From: Chara braunii | Lineage: Eukaryota > Streptophyta > Charophyceae > Charales > Characeae | Direction: 5' to 3' | DNA length: 38,481 bases | Assembly (NCBI GenBank): GCA_003427395.1 | Contig: BFEA01000148.1 | Location: 345,076 to 383,556, forward strand | In this document: piece by piece, positions 19,430-30,872 of the stretch | Numbering within the stretch: position 1 is the first letter of the stretch | Layout of the letters: each line of letters begins with the position of its first letter | Made by a program: the position numbers and the translations under genes | Notes under the pieces: model-generated | Database searches by the model: none | The model's input: the letters and a program-made list of their open reading frames with translations, nothing else | Told to the model about the DNA's origin: nothing

Positions 19430-20935
19430 GATCAGAAAGGACCTTATTGGATGGGGGATACTTCGACCAGGGGAAAAAACCCAAAAGTCTGATTGAACAG
19501 CAAGTCGAAGGGGTGGGGAAGGCTGTAGAGGCAGCCAACTAAGAGGCGGAGAGATTGAAAATAAAGGCGGCATAATAATCCAGAAAGATGCAAGAAAACA
19601 ACAGGAGGGATGTAAAAAACGGGCATAACTCTTAGGACGACATGAGACTAAGGAGGGCAGATTGTCCACCATCAAAGCGACACCGCCCTTCCTCGCTGCT
19701 TCCTTTACCAGATTTTTTGCAGACATCAGTTTATGTTTTCCTCCCCCTCCTATTTCCACACTTGCACGTACTCGTACTCCGCAGTACTACAACCCATTCC
19801 CATGCAAGGTCCTCTGTTGCTGCAACATCCCGAGCCAATAGCCCCAAGAGATGACCGATCACACCTCCAAAGGTGCAGTCTTTGCAGCTTGTGGTCGGTC
19901 ACCCTGTAACTTGTGAGGCTAAAGTGATTGAAGGCTGAGGCTAACAAAAATCAAGGCACCCCAAGGCAGTCGAACCTAACATATTCACTGGGGAATAACC
20001 TAAAATGGATGTAGCCGATTGGACTGCCTCGATAAGATGGTACCTCAAGGAACTCACTTGCCTAGGGGGTTACCAAGGTGCAGTCCATTGTGACTCAATT
20101 GGGAAAGTCTGCACTTCAATGTGTTACGTCTGAGGCCAATAAGGTCCCAAAACCCAGCTAGTCGACTGGGTTGTTATAGTAGGATTGTACCACATATTTA
20201 AAGGTCTGGAGGAGAGGTTCGTCGATCGAGGGAGAGTCAAGAAAGTTGTTGTAGAGCTTGTGAGGATAGGCAAGTCACAATGGAAAGGATCCCTCTCCAA
20301 ACTTTACGCAGTTTGGGAAAGACTAATCTCTACCCTTGGGTTATTGATGTCAGACCAGGACTAATTGCAGTTGTTTATCAAGACTACCCTGACAATTTGT
20401 GTACAAACCCGATATACTGCACGTCACAAGGTTTGGAGAGCCTTTGGCAGAGCAACTTTGGATCTAAAGGCTAAAATCCAAATACATTCCACTTCTTGAA
20501 AGGGAAGCACCTGCGATCCTCGGGATAAGAAGAAGAGTAAAGGGATGTAGCGTGCGATGAATTCTAAGGAAGACTCTGCAAGCTTTGACAGGACGGATTA
20601 ACCTCCTCAGATGGTCAACATGCATGAGGCTTCCCAGATCAAACTTTTATGACTTCGGCTCAGGAAGTGGTGAGTGTCATAAAGGAGCAAGTTATATCCA
20701 GAGATAAAGGTTCCTCTTTCCTATGGGGTCTGGCAAAAGCCTTAGTGCATCTCATAAGCAAAAACTTCCTAAGGTTTTCCGAATGTACAGCTAACCCCAT
20801 GAATCCTTCCTCCCTCCTCTGGAGGGATTTGCGCATCCCATATGGGCTAATGGCAAAACATAAAGGATGGTGTCTGCCTCATATGTGTAGGGAATCACTT
20901 TGTCAAGAACTGCCCTTCTTGGGGCAACTCTACTC
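19430..20935 (+). pseudogene. gag: gag remnant of a second, different retroelement
   Basis: It follows directly on the truncated 3' LTR. Recognisable blocks appear in changing frames: FTGE and VADWTASIRWYLKEL (near 19985-20055), then a gag core with DCTTYL, VELVRIGKSQWKGSLSKLYA, ERLISTLGLLMSDQ (near 20160-20370) and YPDNLCTNP. A zinc knuckle, CLICVGNHFVKNC (20875-20913), has the CX2CX3HX4C spacing seen in some plant retrotransposon Gags. Its sequence is unlike the gag of the 9251-19425 element. I see no protease or RT downstream, so pol is missing or too decayed to read. Gypsy versus Copia cannot be decided. Confidence 0.7.
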
Positions 20936-22490
20936 TGTAACCTAACCCAGTCAGCAGTGGACCCTATTGAACTAAGTGTCATTCTGTATCAGTTTGGTTG
21001 TTTTTAACTTGTCTATATGTGTTCAATTGGGGGAAACCTACTCCTTGTATAACTGCATTGAGCTTGATTCCTTCACTGACCTCACTCGTGCGTTTGCGCA
21101 TCACCTGTGCTCGATAGTGAGTACGCTAAGTTCCTGACTTATGCAGGTTTCTCGAACACTGTTGATAGGCAGGTTGTTGATCGGATTGAATTCATCTACT
21201 CTTGAAGATGAATCGACCCTAAGATTGCTTGCAGTATAACCAAAATTTCACTGTACATTGCATTGAATCCTGGTCTGACTACCTCCCCTCATGTATGTCC
21301 TTTGAGTCGCTTTTACCGTCTGATGAAGTTTGTGTTCTCACACCGAACTGCATTCGTTGGATGTATGACTTGTGTTTGAGAGAGAGTATAACTAGTACAA
21401 ATCTTACCTCAAACTCTCATACGTAGTCCTTAGTAGTGGTCTATCCTGTAAAATTAACATTTTTTGTACTTCTTTGTGGATACACACGGATATGAACATT
21501 ATTATGAACTTTACATGTAGAACTGCAAACTTTTTTATCTATTAGGTTTTGTCTCCTTATTGCTTTAAAATGATTGACCATAGTACAAGTCTGTTTGTGA
21601 CTCAACCCGTTACTCATATTGACCTACTTTAAGCTTGACTTTGTCGTCCAGAGCGTTAATAATGGATATGGTGCAGAGCGTTAATAATGGATATGGTGGT
21701 TTGGTCCCTAAATAAGGCCTAGCTTTATATACAGATCTAGTCAGACCCTACCCAATGCAGGGGAAATTTTGTGTATCGCGCATGCAGACATACAATTCAC
21801 CGGTTAAAGTTTAACTGACATTTAGTCCAAACAAAAGATAATCAAATTTTTTGAACCAATGAGTTACAACAAAGTTGATTACTAGACTATCACCCATACA
21901 TTCAACTACCTACCCCATGATATTAATCTAATATCGATCATCTCATTTTCAATATGTTGTTAGTTTTCTATAAGTTTATTACTAAGTTAATACCCTTGCA
22001 TTCAGCTAGCCAACACTCAGTAATAATATGAGCTACAACCTGCAGATTTTCAGAAGAGGACAGGTTGCATATTAGCTGATTACCTCATATTTAACTAATC
22101 AATCAAATCTGATAATATAATTATTAACCCTATGAGATTTCGAGGTCATCGCATTCTTCACCACTATGGAAGTTTAGCGATCATGTAGTTGATACCTCTC
22201 TGCTAATATGGTTGGTTACGTACCTCGTAGATCCTCAATCCCCAAGAGGGTAAGAATGCAATAAACCGCAAATTCCCCGCAGACTGTATAACTACGTAGA
22301 TTAGTTTTTTAATATTTTAGGTGCTATTATGCTTGATTCCCTGTCTAAAACGTTACTAGGATTTCTTTCTAAGTAGTTTAATTCGGTACCCTGTAATTGT
22401 TACCTGTTGGGGTCTCTCTTTTGGGAAGCCTTAACCTATTAGGTCATTTCCTTTCGTCGTTTTCTGCTGCTTTTGTGTAGGTTCATAGGT
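20936..22490. other. AT-rich, no gene recognised; one 25-bp tandem duplication
   Basis: CAGAGCGTTAATAATGGATA and five more bases occur twice in tandem (21649-21673, 21674-21698). 20940-21430 may be decayed coding sequence of the preceding element, but I cannot assign it. Beyond that nothing is recognisable. Confidence 0.5.
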
Positions 22491-22497
22491 CTTAGTA

Positions 22498-22692
22498 TTA
22501 TGTTTGTCTTAGGTCTAAATACAGATCGTGTCTAGACATAGGAGGTTGGCGAGGTACTGAGGGTTCCTTTTGCTCATTCTTATTTTCACGAGTTGGGTGT
22601 GACGTCGAATTGAAGCTGGAGCGCGGCATCATCATCTTCACATTTTGCTGGCAGCCATAGTTCGGGTCGAGCAACTTTGTTGATGGCAGCAT
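22498..22692 (-). CDS. Small unassigned ORF with a TATA-like box upstream
   Basis: A 64-codon frame from ATG (22692) is rich in Pro, Ser, Asn and Met (DPNYGCQQNVKMMMPRSSF, REVNKN-like charged middle, SVPRQPPMSRHD). A TATA-like CATAAATAG lies about 45 bases upstream on the minus strand (22728-22736). It could be a first exon or a chance ORF. I recognise no domain. Treat as a candidate only. Confidence 0.15.
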   Translation of the reverse strand: MLPSTKLLDPNYGCQQNVKMMMPRSSFNSTSHPTRENKNEQKEPSVPRQPPMSRHDLYLDLRQT

Positions 22693-22739
22693 TCGGCTAG
22701 GCGCCCACGTACTACAGAGCGCCTCCTTCTATTTATGTG

Positions 22740-23280
22740 TTGTTGGGGTTATATCAGTTGCCACGAAGCAGCTCCTTGAAATCTTATTCGATGTGGCAGA
22801 CCTTCATGTTCATCGAGTTGGTGTTTTTCTTCTTCATCCTGTGAGTTGCACTCTGCTGATGAGTGGACACATCATTTACAACTGAGCTTTGTGAGTGGTG
22901 CAAATTTACGTGTTAGATTCAGGAAGGTGTGTGGTGTTTGCAGGCTTGTTTGGTTGGGTGCTGGAAGTGGAAGTGGAGCCAAAGCTCAAGCTTGGGGATA
23001 GTAGGAGGAAGAAGAAGACTCCCAGGTACTTTGATGAAACTTTGTAAATAATTGGTATGTGGGTGTTGATCACGGGTTGCGATTCTTGGGAAAATTTGTG
23101 TTGCTAATGGAATTGGGGAGAGGCAGTAATTCAATTATTGGGTATTTGTGTATTTCCGTTGTGTATTTCCCCCATTTGGTTTGGTATGGATTGCTCTCTC
23201 CAAATCCACTTGTCATTCTGCACGAGTATGGAAACGTGTGGATGACATTTTGAATTTCATGTCGATCAAGCATATAACCT
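22740..23280. other. No gene recognised
   Basis: Sequence of ordinary complexity leading into a CT microsatellite. Open frames on both strands are short. Confidence 0.4.
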
Positions 23281-23282
23281 CT

Positions 23283-23349
<67 letters not shown>
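23281..23349. repeat. (CT)n microsatellite running into a gap
   Basis: CT units are broken by the assembly gap. The sequence after the gap begins CTCTTACACACACACGCATG, suggesting a compound CT/CA repeat. Confidence 0.97.
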
Positions 23350-23564
23350 NNNNNNNNNNNNNNNNNNNNNNNNNNNNNNNNNNNNNNNNNNNNNNNNNNN
23401 NNNNNNNNNNNNNNNNNNNNNNNNNNNNNNNNNNNNNNNNNNNNNNNNNNNNNNNNNNNNNNNNNNNNNNNNNNNNNNNNNNNNNNNNNNNNNNNNNNNN
23501 NNNNNNNNNNNNNNNNNNNNNNNNNNNNNNNNNNNNNNNNNNNNNNNNNNNNNNNNNNNNNNNN
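23350..23564. other. Assembly gap (215 N)
   Basis: Run of N inside the microsatellite. Confidence 0.99.
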
Positions 23565-25059
23565 CTCTTACACACACACGCATGCATCGTCACATTGTTG
23601 ATTTACCATGTAATTATTTTTCATTGGTGAAGCTTTTGCTTACTATGCTAGACTTATCATGGGCCTATAATAAATAGTTCGCAATGCAGGCAGGTCCCAC
23701 AAGCTAGAATCACAGTCACTCCCAGTGCGATAAGCCCCACCATTTTGACTTTACAAAATAGAGAACCAAGACAGAAATTTCACTTGCATAATTTGAGAAA
23801 TGGCTTCATTAAAATTAGAGAGAGTACATGACTTAAATTCGTTCTACACTTGAGAATGGTGATTCCCTTCTCCCGCTACTCTCACATTTGGGCATCGCTC
23901 CCTGCTGGGGAACATGTCTTGCCATACTGGTCTGTTACCTCATGTATGCCACCACTATAAGATTTTGAGCTTAGCTTACATAAGTAGCTCGCATGTGACC
24001 TCCTATATTGAGCAACAACTGGTAAGGAAATATTGAGTCCTAATACATTATCATGTGAATGTCGAAGTTGAAAAGAGGTCGAATAAATTTTGTTAGTACA
24101 GTATGTGCTCAAACCGAGGGTTGTTCAGAATTGAGACTGTTAAACTTGAGTTGTTAAGTTGAAGCATGTTGAACTTCGTTTTGAAATTTCTTGAATTGCA
24201 CTAGTTGAAATTGAAATATGTTGAACTTGACTTCGTTAAATTGATACTGCTAGGTTACGTTAGGGTTAAGCGATGAAGTTTTTTCGTCCTATGGTTGTTC
24301 GTTAGTTGTCGGCATGGAAGGGAGTCCTATCCTGCGAACATAACTGCTTGTAAAGAGGCAAGGGCAGTAAATGAGGGTTGCGGTATTTTAAGGTCGGGGT
24401 TGACGGAACGTATTGACCCTTGGTGGAGGGAGATGCTGGCAAGTGGTTAGTTGACTTCAATGGTTGAAGAGGTTGGTTTCCTCTCCCTTTCCCTCTTGCC
24501 ATGGTGGGAGTCTGTGATGGTTTGGTAAAATTTCTAAATTGCTCCAAAATTTTCATAATTTTAGTAATTGTTCATGAATAAAAGGTTACGTAGGAATGTG
24601 TAGCAAAACTTAAGTGACCCCATAGGTCACTTCTGCTCCTTGACCTTCTTTGTCTTGCTTGTGTTAGGATCACAATTGAATCCTGAATAAGGAACTTCCT
24701 CAGTTATAGCTAGTGATCTCACTAAGTCTTAAATGAGTTAGTATAAAGCAGTATCGCACCTCTTACTTTCACCTTTTCTTTTCCCTACTGTAACTTTTAT
24801 TATCCTATCTCATTTAATCCCACTGTTTGTTTGTTGTTTTTCTCTACAAAGTAACTATGGTGCTTTGGTTGATCCTTAAGATCTCGCCGCATCCTCGGTG
24901 GCAAGAGTTATAGGTTAGTGTATTTTCTTTCCTTTCTGGTTGCTGTTGTATTGCAGATAACTGCAACATCTCACTTAATGTAGTATCTTCCCCTTTTGCT
25001 TGCTTCTCTACCATAGATATCTACAACATCCCACTTGACTATGCCAAAGCGAGTAATTC
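23565..25059. other. AT-rich, no gene recognised; short degenerate repeats
   Basis: 24120-24255 repeats GTTGAACTTG-like words. GATA.CTGCAACATC/GATATCTACAACATC with CACTTGACT-like flanks occurs twice about 60 bases apart (24956 and 25016). A minus-strand frame at 24302-24556 contains MARGKGRGNQPLQPL but has no family match that I know. Confidence 0.4.
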
Positions 25060-26760
25060 ATTCAACGACTTACTACTGAGAAAACATCCCAATATGTGCA
25101 TTATATGTCATTCCACTTTGATACGTATGATATTGAAAGAACCACCATATTTGTGCATACCGTCTTTTCCAATAAAATGAGTGCATAACCTTTTGCAAAT
25201 TTGAGAATGGTCGACTCTTATACAACCGACTGCACCGGCTATAAATTAATATTGAACGTGACAATCTTCATGATCCCGTAATGCAATATAACGACGTTAC
25301 CAAAACCGGATGGAGGTTGTCTAAATATTTAAGACTTTTTGTATTTTTTTGACATTCATATATGATCCATATCAGTCGAAAATCAAAATTGCTAGTCTTC
25401 CCGGTCAACAACTGACGGACAAACTATATTTTATTGCGTGTGTCTTCAAAGGTTATTTATGACAATTGATTTATGATATCCACTCAACTCATGTATTTGG
25501 TCCGACTGCTACAATTACCTTTGTAATTTAATTTTAAGAGTGAGGCTTACAATACACTCGTCTAATAGTCACTTTAAAAGAAGATTTCAAAATTGTCACC
25601 CTCTAAACAAATTGATTCGATTGTCTGTGCAAAAAAAAAAGAAAAATTGACAGACTTTGTGCCTACTCACATGATCTGTAACACATGCGAAATATGTAGC
25701 ATATGAATAATACACAACATATGTGTTTTTTTTAAGCACGAAAGACGACGTACATAGTCCGTCTTCAAAATTTTATAACACTGTTAGACGAAGAAACTGA
25801 ATATCCCATGTATCGTCAGCGTGCACATGATGATGGTGGAATGACTGAAATATGTGGCAGAAATACAATTGGCAATTCATGGGTTGTACCGCACAACCCC
25901 TATCTCTTCCTTTGTTATTGTATTCGCTTCAGTAGTTAAATCTGTATGTTAATTGTCACTCTTTGATATATGTTTGAGTATATTATAAAAGATTCATGCA
26001 TAGTACCGGTTGGTGAAGCAACGAATACAGAGGATGAGATTCAAACACATTAAGACATGAGAACGACCAGAGTCGCAAGGTCTTGTTGGTGAGTTATCGA
26101 ATTCCCCTTGTTAGAACGATACTCTTTTATTTCATCCTTGTCTGTCCACCCCGAAGATTACCAACAACTTTACTTTCGACAACGACACATAGAACGAATC
26201 GTATGAGGTCCGACACCAGGAACTAGACTCACAACATGGTTGAATGGAATATTGTGCACCTTTACGACGAAAATAATACAAAACCTTTGTACAATGACGT
26301 GGTTCGTCGATGTTGCTTTGAAAAAATGAAAAAGGAATCGCTTGTTTTTCGTTAATATGCCGTAAATATGCTTTTCCTAAATATACACGATATATGTATT
26401 ATAATGCATACAATACATTATACTTTTGAGAGTTGCTCTTATTACCACAATCTCACGGAACAACAATACTTACAAATCTCTGCATTATAGACAACCATAT
26501 GCTCACTACATATTAATCTTTATCTAAAACACTCAACCTTTTAACATTATCCTCAACCATGGTACGCGACCTGTTCATTCGTATTATTTTACATTGTGAT
26601 CCCGTTGATCCCACTTAGTTTTTTCAAACATGATAGCAACAAACAGCAGAAGATTTTCACAAAGATATGGTTTGAGCAAATATACCATTTCCTATGACGA
26701 AAACGCAACTCCTCCTCGATATTGAAGTCCGTTTACAAAAATAAAGCACATAATTGAAAG
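25060..26760 (+). pseudogene. Helitron Rep (HUH replication initiator) domain, decayed
   Basis: Plus-strand frames, broken by many stops, follow the Helitron-like N-terminal and Rep domain in order: FCKFENGRLLYNRLHRL, YDPYQSKIKIASLPGQQLTD, QLIYDIHSTHVFGPTATITF, GLQYTRLIVTLKED, then GGMTEICGRNTIGNSWVVP with HNPYL, YMFEYIIKDS, GEATNTEDEIQTH and HNMVEWNIVHLYDENNTKPL. The HUH histidines are lost: GLQYTR replaces the usual G-L-P-H-x-H. The two catalytic Tyr codons with Y-x3-Y spacing are kept (25967-25969, 25979-25981). Rep nicks and joins DNA for rolling-circle transposition. Similarity fades near 26720. Confidence 0.8.
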
Positions 26761-27640
26761 ATGTTAGGATTATATCACCCTTTTTGGCCAAAAAAAATAA
26801 CGCAAGAGGGTTAGCAAAAAAAAATTGACAACAAAGAATTATTGCAATCAGAGATGATCTAGGCTACCAGAGTGATCTGGGACCGCTTACATGGTCGGGC
26901 CAAAACAAATAAACAAAATAAGGAAAAACTCTAGCTTACCAGGGCAGACGTCCGAGACCCGTCTAGATGTCCGACTTGTCCAGTCGGACAACTGGGAGAC
27001 GTCCTCTTGAGATAGTATGTCCGACGCTCTTAAAAACAAAAACAAAAAATGATTTTTTTTTCTGTGGGTTCTCCCTCACATGAGGTATATGCCACAATTT
27101 CTTTTTGTCATTTGAACTCATTAAAAAAAAAAAGTCGTCGGTGTTTGTATCAATTTCAACCAAACGAGTCCATTTTCTTGGGGTCACAATCACGCACCCC
27201 ACCCCACCCTCCCAAGAACCCCTTTCCTTACGTTTTGCTTTTTTTTTTTTTTTTGCTCAAAACGAGCTGATTTTTTTTTTTAATGGGATTACCTCATGTA
27301 GCGCAACCCCTCCCTATTGTTTTTTCGCTTTTATTTTGGAAAAAAATGAGTTGTCTAGGATTGACGACTCCCTCGCCGAACGTCCAACAGAGACTTCTCC
27401 GAGAAACGTCTCCGATCGGACATATGGTAACGTAGGAAAAACTTCACTTTTTATTTTGAAATCGATAAAAAAAATTGATGCGACCCTGAGGAAAAAGTTA
27501 TTTATTTTATTATTTTACACAACCTCGTTTTTTTTTTAAATTTTTTTTATGAATGTTTTTTTGTGTTGGGACCTTACCTGATTTTTGCACGACCGGCATG
27601 CTCGGGCAAACAAGGTGACCCGGGTTACTCGGCCGTTAGT
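26761..27640. other. Segment between Helitron Rep and helicase parts
   Basis: Coding similarity is not visible here. The segment has A and T runs, several TGTCCGA words and a perfect hairpin at 26968-26990. It may be an insertion into the Helitron or a very decayed linker. Confidence 0.45.
26968..26990. repeat. Perfect 9-bp hairpin, 5-base loop
   Basis: TGTCCGACT, loop TGTCC, AGTCGGACA. It is surrounded by GACGTC-containing arms. TGTCCGA recurs near 27010 and, inverted, near 27416. Confidence 0.85.
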
Positions 27641-28190
27641 CTAGTAGATGATTAAATTTTGTATATTCAAAAACAAGTACAACATACGTTTAACACAAAC
27701 CTTTCGCTGTTGCGCATCTCCCAATGTACAATATTCCAACAAATTATAAATGTTACGGATGGCCGAGGCCACTTTGTAATTTTTATGCTTCTGTAAAAAT
27801 TGGCGAAACATTTTTTTTTTTAACTTTTAACCCTATTCTTGCATGTATTATCATACAAAAAAATGTGACTTTTTCTTATAGCAACATCGAATCCGTGTTA
27901 TTGAATGACGAATTAACCTTCTGCTCATAATTCAAAGTCTTGCTTACACCCATTGTCACCTTAACACTCGATATTTCAAAACAATCTGCACTCGCTCAAC
28001 TGATTCGCATCCCTATGGTTATCCTCTAGGACGAGGCTCCAATGATATACAAATTTCATATCGAAACGCTAGATAGAACGTCGCAAGATATTTGTTCATG
28101 TAATCAACCTTTTGGTGATAAATAATTGTTATTGCAGAAGATATTTGATATATTATACCTATACTGACAAAGGACACGTGTGTCGGACCC
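27641..28190 (+). pseudogene. Helitron PIF1-type helicase, N-terminal half, truncated
   Basis: The frame reads LRISQCTIFQQIINV, then a ruined Walker A (GET codons at 27802-27810 where GKT is expected, so the nucleotide-binding Lys is lost). SNIESVLLNDELTF and FKVLLTPIVTLTLDISKQSA follow, with SALAQLIR next. Walker B (DEAPM at 28030-28044) is preceded by TAG where Trp is usual. LDRTSQDIC and NQPFGDK come next, then RTR. Walker A and Walker B are in the same frame despite one TAA between them. The helicase would unwind DNA during Helitron transposition. It stops near 28185, leaving the second half of the domain missing. Confidence 0.82.
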
Positions 28191-29763
28191 ATTGGGATGG
28201 CGGTCCGTCAGGATGGAGGAGGGTTGGCGAAGGAGGAGGTAGAGATGGAGCTCAGCACAACTCCGACGCAAACTCAACACGCACATACTCCAAGATATGC
28301 AAAATTGAAGAATGATGAAATACAAACTGCAGTTGGGGTTTACCCCCAGCGGACTGACTGAACTGGACTGGACTGACCTGATACCGATAGTGGTACCGGG
28401 CAAGACTAGACTTGACCGAAAACAGTACACGGCCTGTGGTTGTAGGCCGAGGCGGATAGAGGCCCGTCGCACGATCCTCGGACCTGTAATGGATCACAAG
28501 AGCCATAAACATGCTATCCGCAAAAGCAGCGGAACTATGCAATAAAGAAAGATGAGAAATCTAGGATGCGGAGCAAGCTCCATGCGGAGTCCATGCGATG
28601 TAGCCTTAGTTACATAATGTCAAATGAAAAACAATTGTCTGTATACACATCTAATTAACAAAAAAAAATGAAATGTAGCATGATACAATCCTAAAGTCTA
28701 GAGGCAATGACCTCAATGCTAAAAGAAAAAATAGCAATATGTCACAAGATAATGTGATGTCACAGAACCACTAAGAGTGGGATGGTCTTAGAGGGGGTGA
28801 ATGCAGCCTAAGAATCGAAACTCCTAAGGGCAGTCACACACGAAGGTACGATAAGTCATCAGACTCAAGGTGAGAGAGTTGTAGCGAAACAAAACCAGTG
28901 ACCCTAATAGATAGACCAATATGTCACAAGATAATGTGATGTCACAAAACCACTAAGAGTNGGATGGTCTTAGAGGGGGTGAATGCAGCCTAAGAATCGA
29001 AACTCCTAAGGGCAGTCACACACGAAGGTAGGATAAGTCACCAGACTCAAGGTGAGAGAGTGGTAGCGAAACAAAACCAGTGACCCTAATAGATAGACCA
29101 TAAAGGCAAGTAATGCTCGACAAAAGGATGGCACCATGCAGAATTGACTATGAAAAAGGGAGTCTGGAATGGGGTGAAGATATACCTAACTGAAGGCATG
29201 CAAAAGCCGACACTACAGTGATAAGAGCGGTGGGCGAGAGAAACATGCACACAGGGGAGGGAGCTAAGATCGGGGAGCAGGGAAGCCAAGATAACGCTAC
29301 AGTCTCAATGCCTATGCGATACCAAGGGAGAGTCCAACTTAAAGAGACTCATCTAAGTGAGAATCATCATAAGACAGATGCAAAGGAATGTACAGGGTGT
29401 GGTGGTGGTGTGAAGTAGTAACGTCCAAAGTAGTTGAAGCCGATAAAATGGTTGAAGTCGAGAAGGTGGCTGAAGTCATCAAAGTGGTCGAGGAAGTAGG
29501 AGTCTAGTCGATGTCGAAGCAGAGCCGCAAAAGGTTGACATCCTGAATAAGCTAATGATGGAGTACCTGATGGTGTGAGTCACTAGGGAGATAGTAGGTG
29601 ATCAAAGTGTCAATTGTCGAGACGCCGAGGGCATCGACGAATGCGTTGTGGACGTGCAGAGGCGTCCGTCTGGTGCTAAAAAAAGGCCTCATAGGGAGTC
29701 TCCATTTACTGAATTAAAAAAAAAAAAAAAAAACTGGATTATTGTCACTTCGCCATATTTGTG
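28191..29763. other. No gene; possible non-coding end of the minus-strand chromovirus
   Basis: It lies between the cut Helitron helicase and the minus-strand chromodomain, where the 3' UTR and LTR of that element would be. No LTR pair can be shown because the other end is missing. 29427-29501 repeats an 18-bp unit four times (plus-strand peptide units like KVVEAD, KMVEVE, KVAEVI). Confidence 0.45.
28735..29098. repeat. 182-bp tandem duplication, two nearly identical units
   Basis: CAATATGTCACAAGATAATG starts units at 28735 and 28917. Only a few bases differ and there is one N (28961). Each unit contains the phrase TCTTAGAGGGGGTGAATGCA. High identity plus the N raises the possibility of a local assembly artefact. 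Confidence 0.95.
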
Positions 29764-30872
29764 TTATTCAATCGAAATTAGTTTATTTATGCATATCCTC
29801 TTCTCAGTCGTAGAAGGACCGAAAGGGTCAGTCGACTGAATATGAGCAGATGTCTCAGCACGACGAGCACGGTCAAATGCATACACCAACATACGGACGT
29901 GCTCCAAGTGCTCGAGGGGCTCCCAAGTAACCTCCTCATCAGGATAGCCCTTCCAACGCACAAGGTACTCGATGCGTGGAGGGGTATCGTCGGTAACTCA
30001 GCGAGATACGATGTCGGAAACGATAAACTCCTCGTGACTGTCTACCATGATAGGTGGAGGGCGCTCATAAGGGCGTCCGACAAAATGCACGGACGGTTTG
30101 CAATAAGGATGCATCAAGGAGACGTGGTAAACATCGTGTACATGAGTCTGTCAAAGGTAATCAAGTAGCTTCACACGGAAGTTGACCGAACTAGCGGCAA
30201 TATCAGAATTGACGGCCTAAAGGATGAGGCACGGACCAAGGAAGCGACACCTGAACTTGCGAAGCGTATCCACTTCGAGCTGCAACTCGCGTGCGTCGAC
30301 GAGCACATCATCACCGACTTTGAATGAATGATTCATTTGTGATCGGTTCGCTCGTGCGACCATGCGAGTCTAGGAGTCAGCTAGACTCTCGTATGCGCCC
30401 TTCATGACTGTCGCCATGTTGGCGATCGAGTCGTCAAATGCAGGACAACGAGTGTCTGGGCCCAACCACGATGGTCGTAGGAAATAAGCGGGTACGCGAG
30501 GGTGGTAGCAGAGGTCGCAATAGAATGACGACATCCCCGTGGCTAGCGAAATGGCGTGGTTGTATGCAATCTCCGTGTGGGCTAAGTGTAAGTCCTACTG
30601 GTGGTCATCCCCAATAAACTTTAGTCTGACCATCCGTCTGAGGGTGGTAAGACGATGAGAAGTAGAGTTGGGATCCGTACACCTCGTGTAGGCGTCGCTA
30701 GAATGTGATGGTAAAGCGCGGGTCACGGTCGGAGATGATGCTCTGAGGTAAGCCGTGATCTCTCACGACTCGGTCGAAGACGATGTCAATTACCTCATAA
30801 GCGCTAATGCGATAGTGGCACGAGACAAAACGTGCACGCTTCGTGAAGCGATCGTCCACAACCAAGTACATT
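29764..30872 (-). pseudogene. Chromovirus (Ty3/Gypsy) integrase C-terminus with chromodomain
   Basis: From 30872 leftward it reads VVDDRFTKRARFVSCHY, VVRDHGLPQSIISDRDPRFT (second catalytic Asp, 30728-30730) and SSSYHPQTDGQTK, where the catalytic Glu is Lys (30620-30622) at the correct 35-residue spacing. Decayed integrase C-terminal blocks follow, and finally a chromodomain, EYLVRWKGYPDEEVTWEPLE (29970 down to about 29911). Chromodomains steer integration to modified chromatin. The integrase zinc domain, first Asp, RT and gag are missing beyond 30872. Frames shift often. It is a different family from the element at 9251-19425. Confidence 0.9.
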
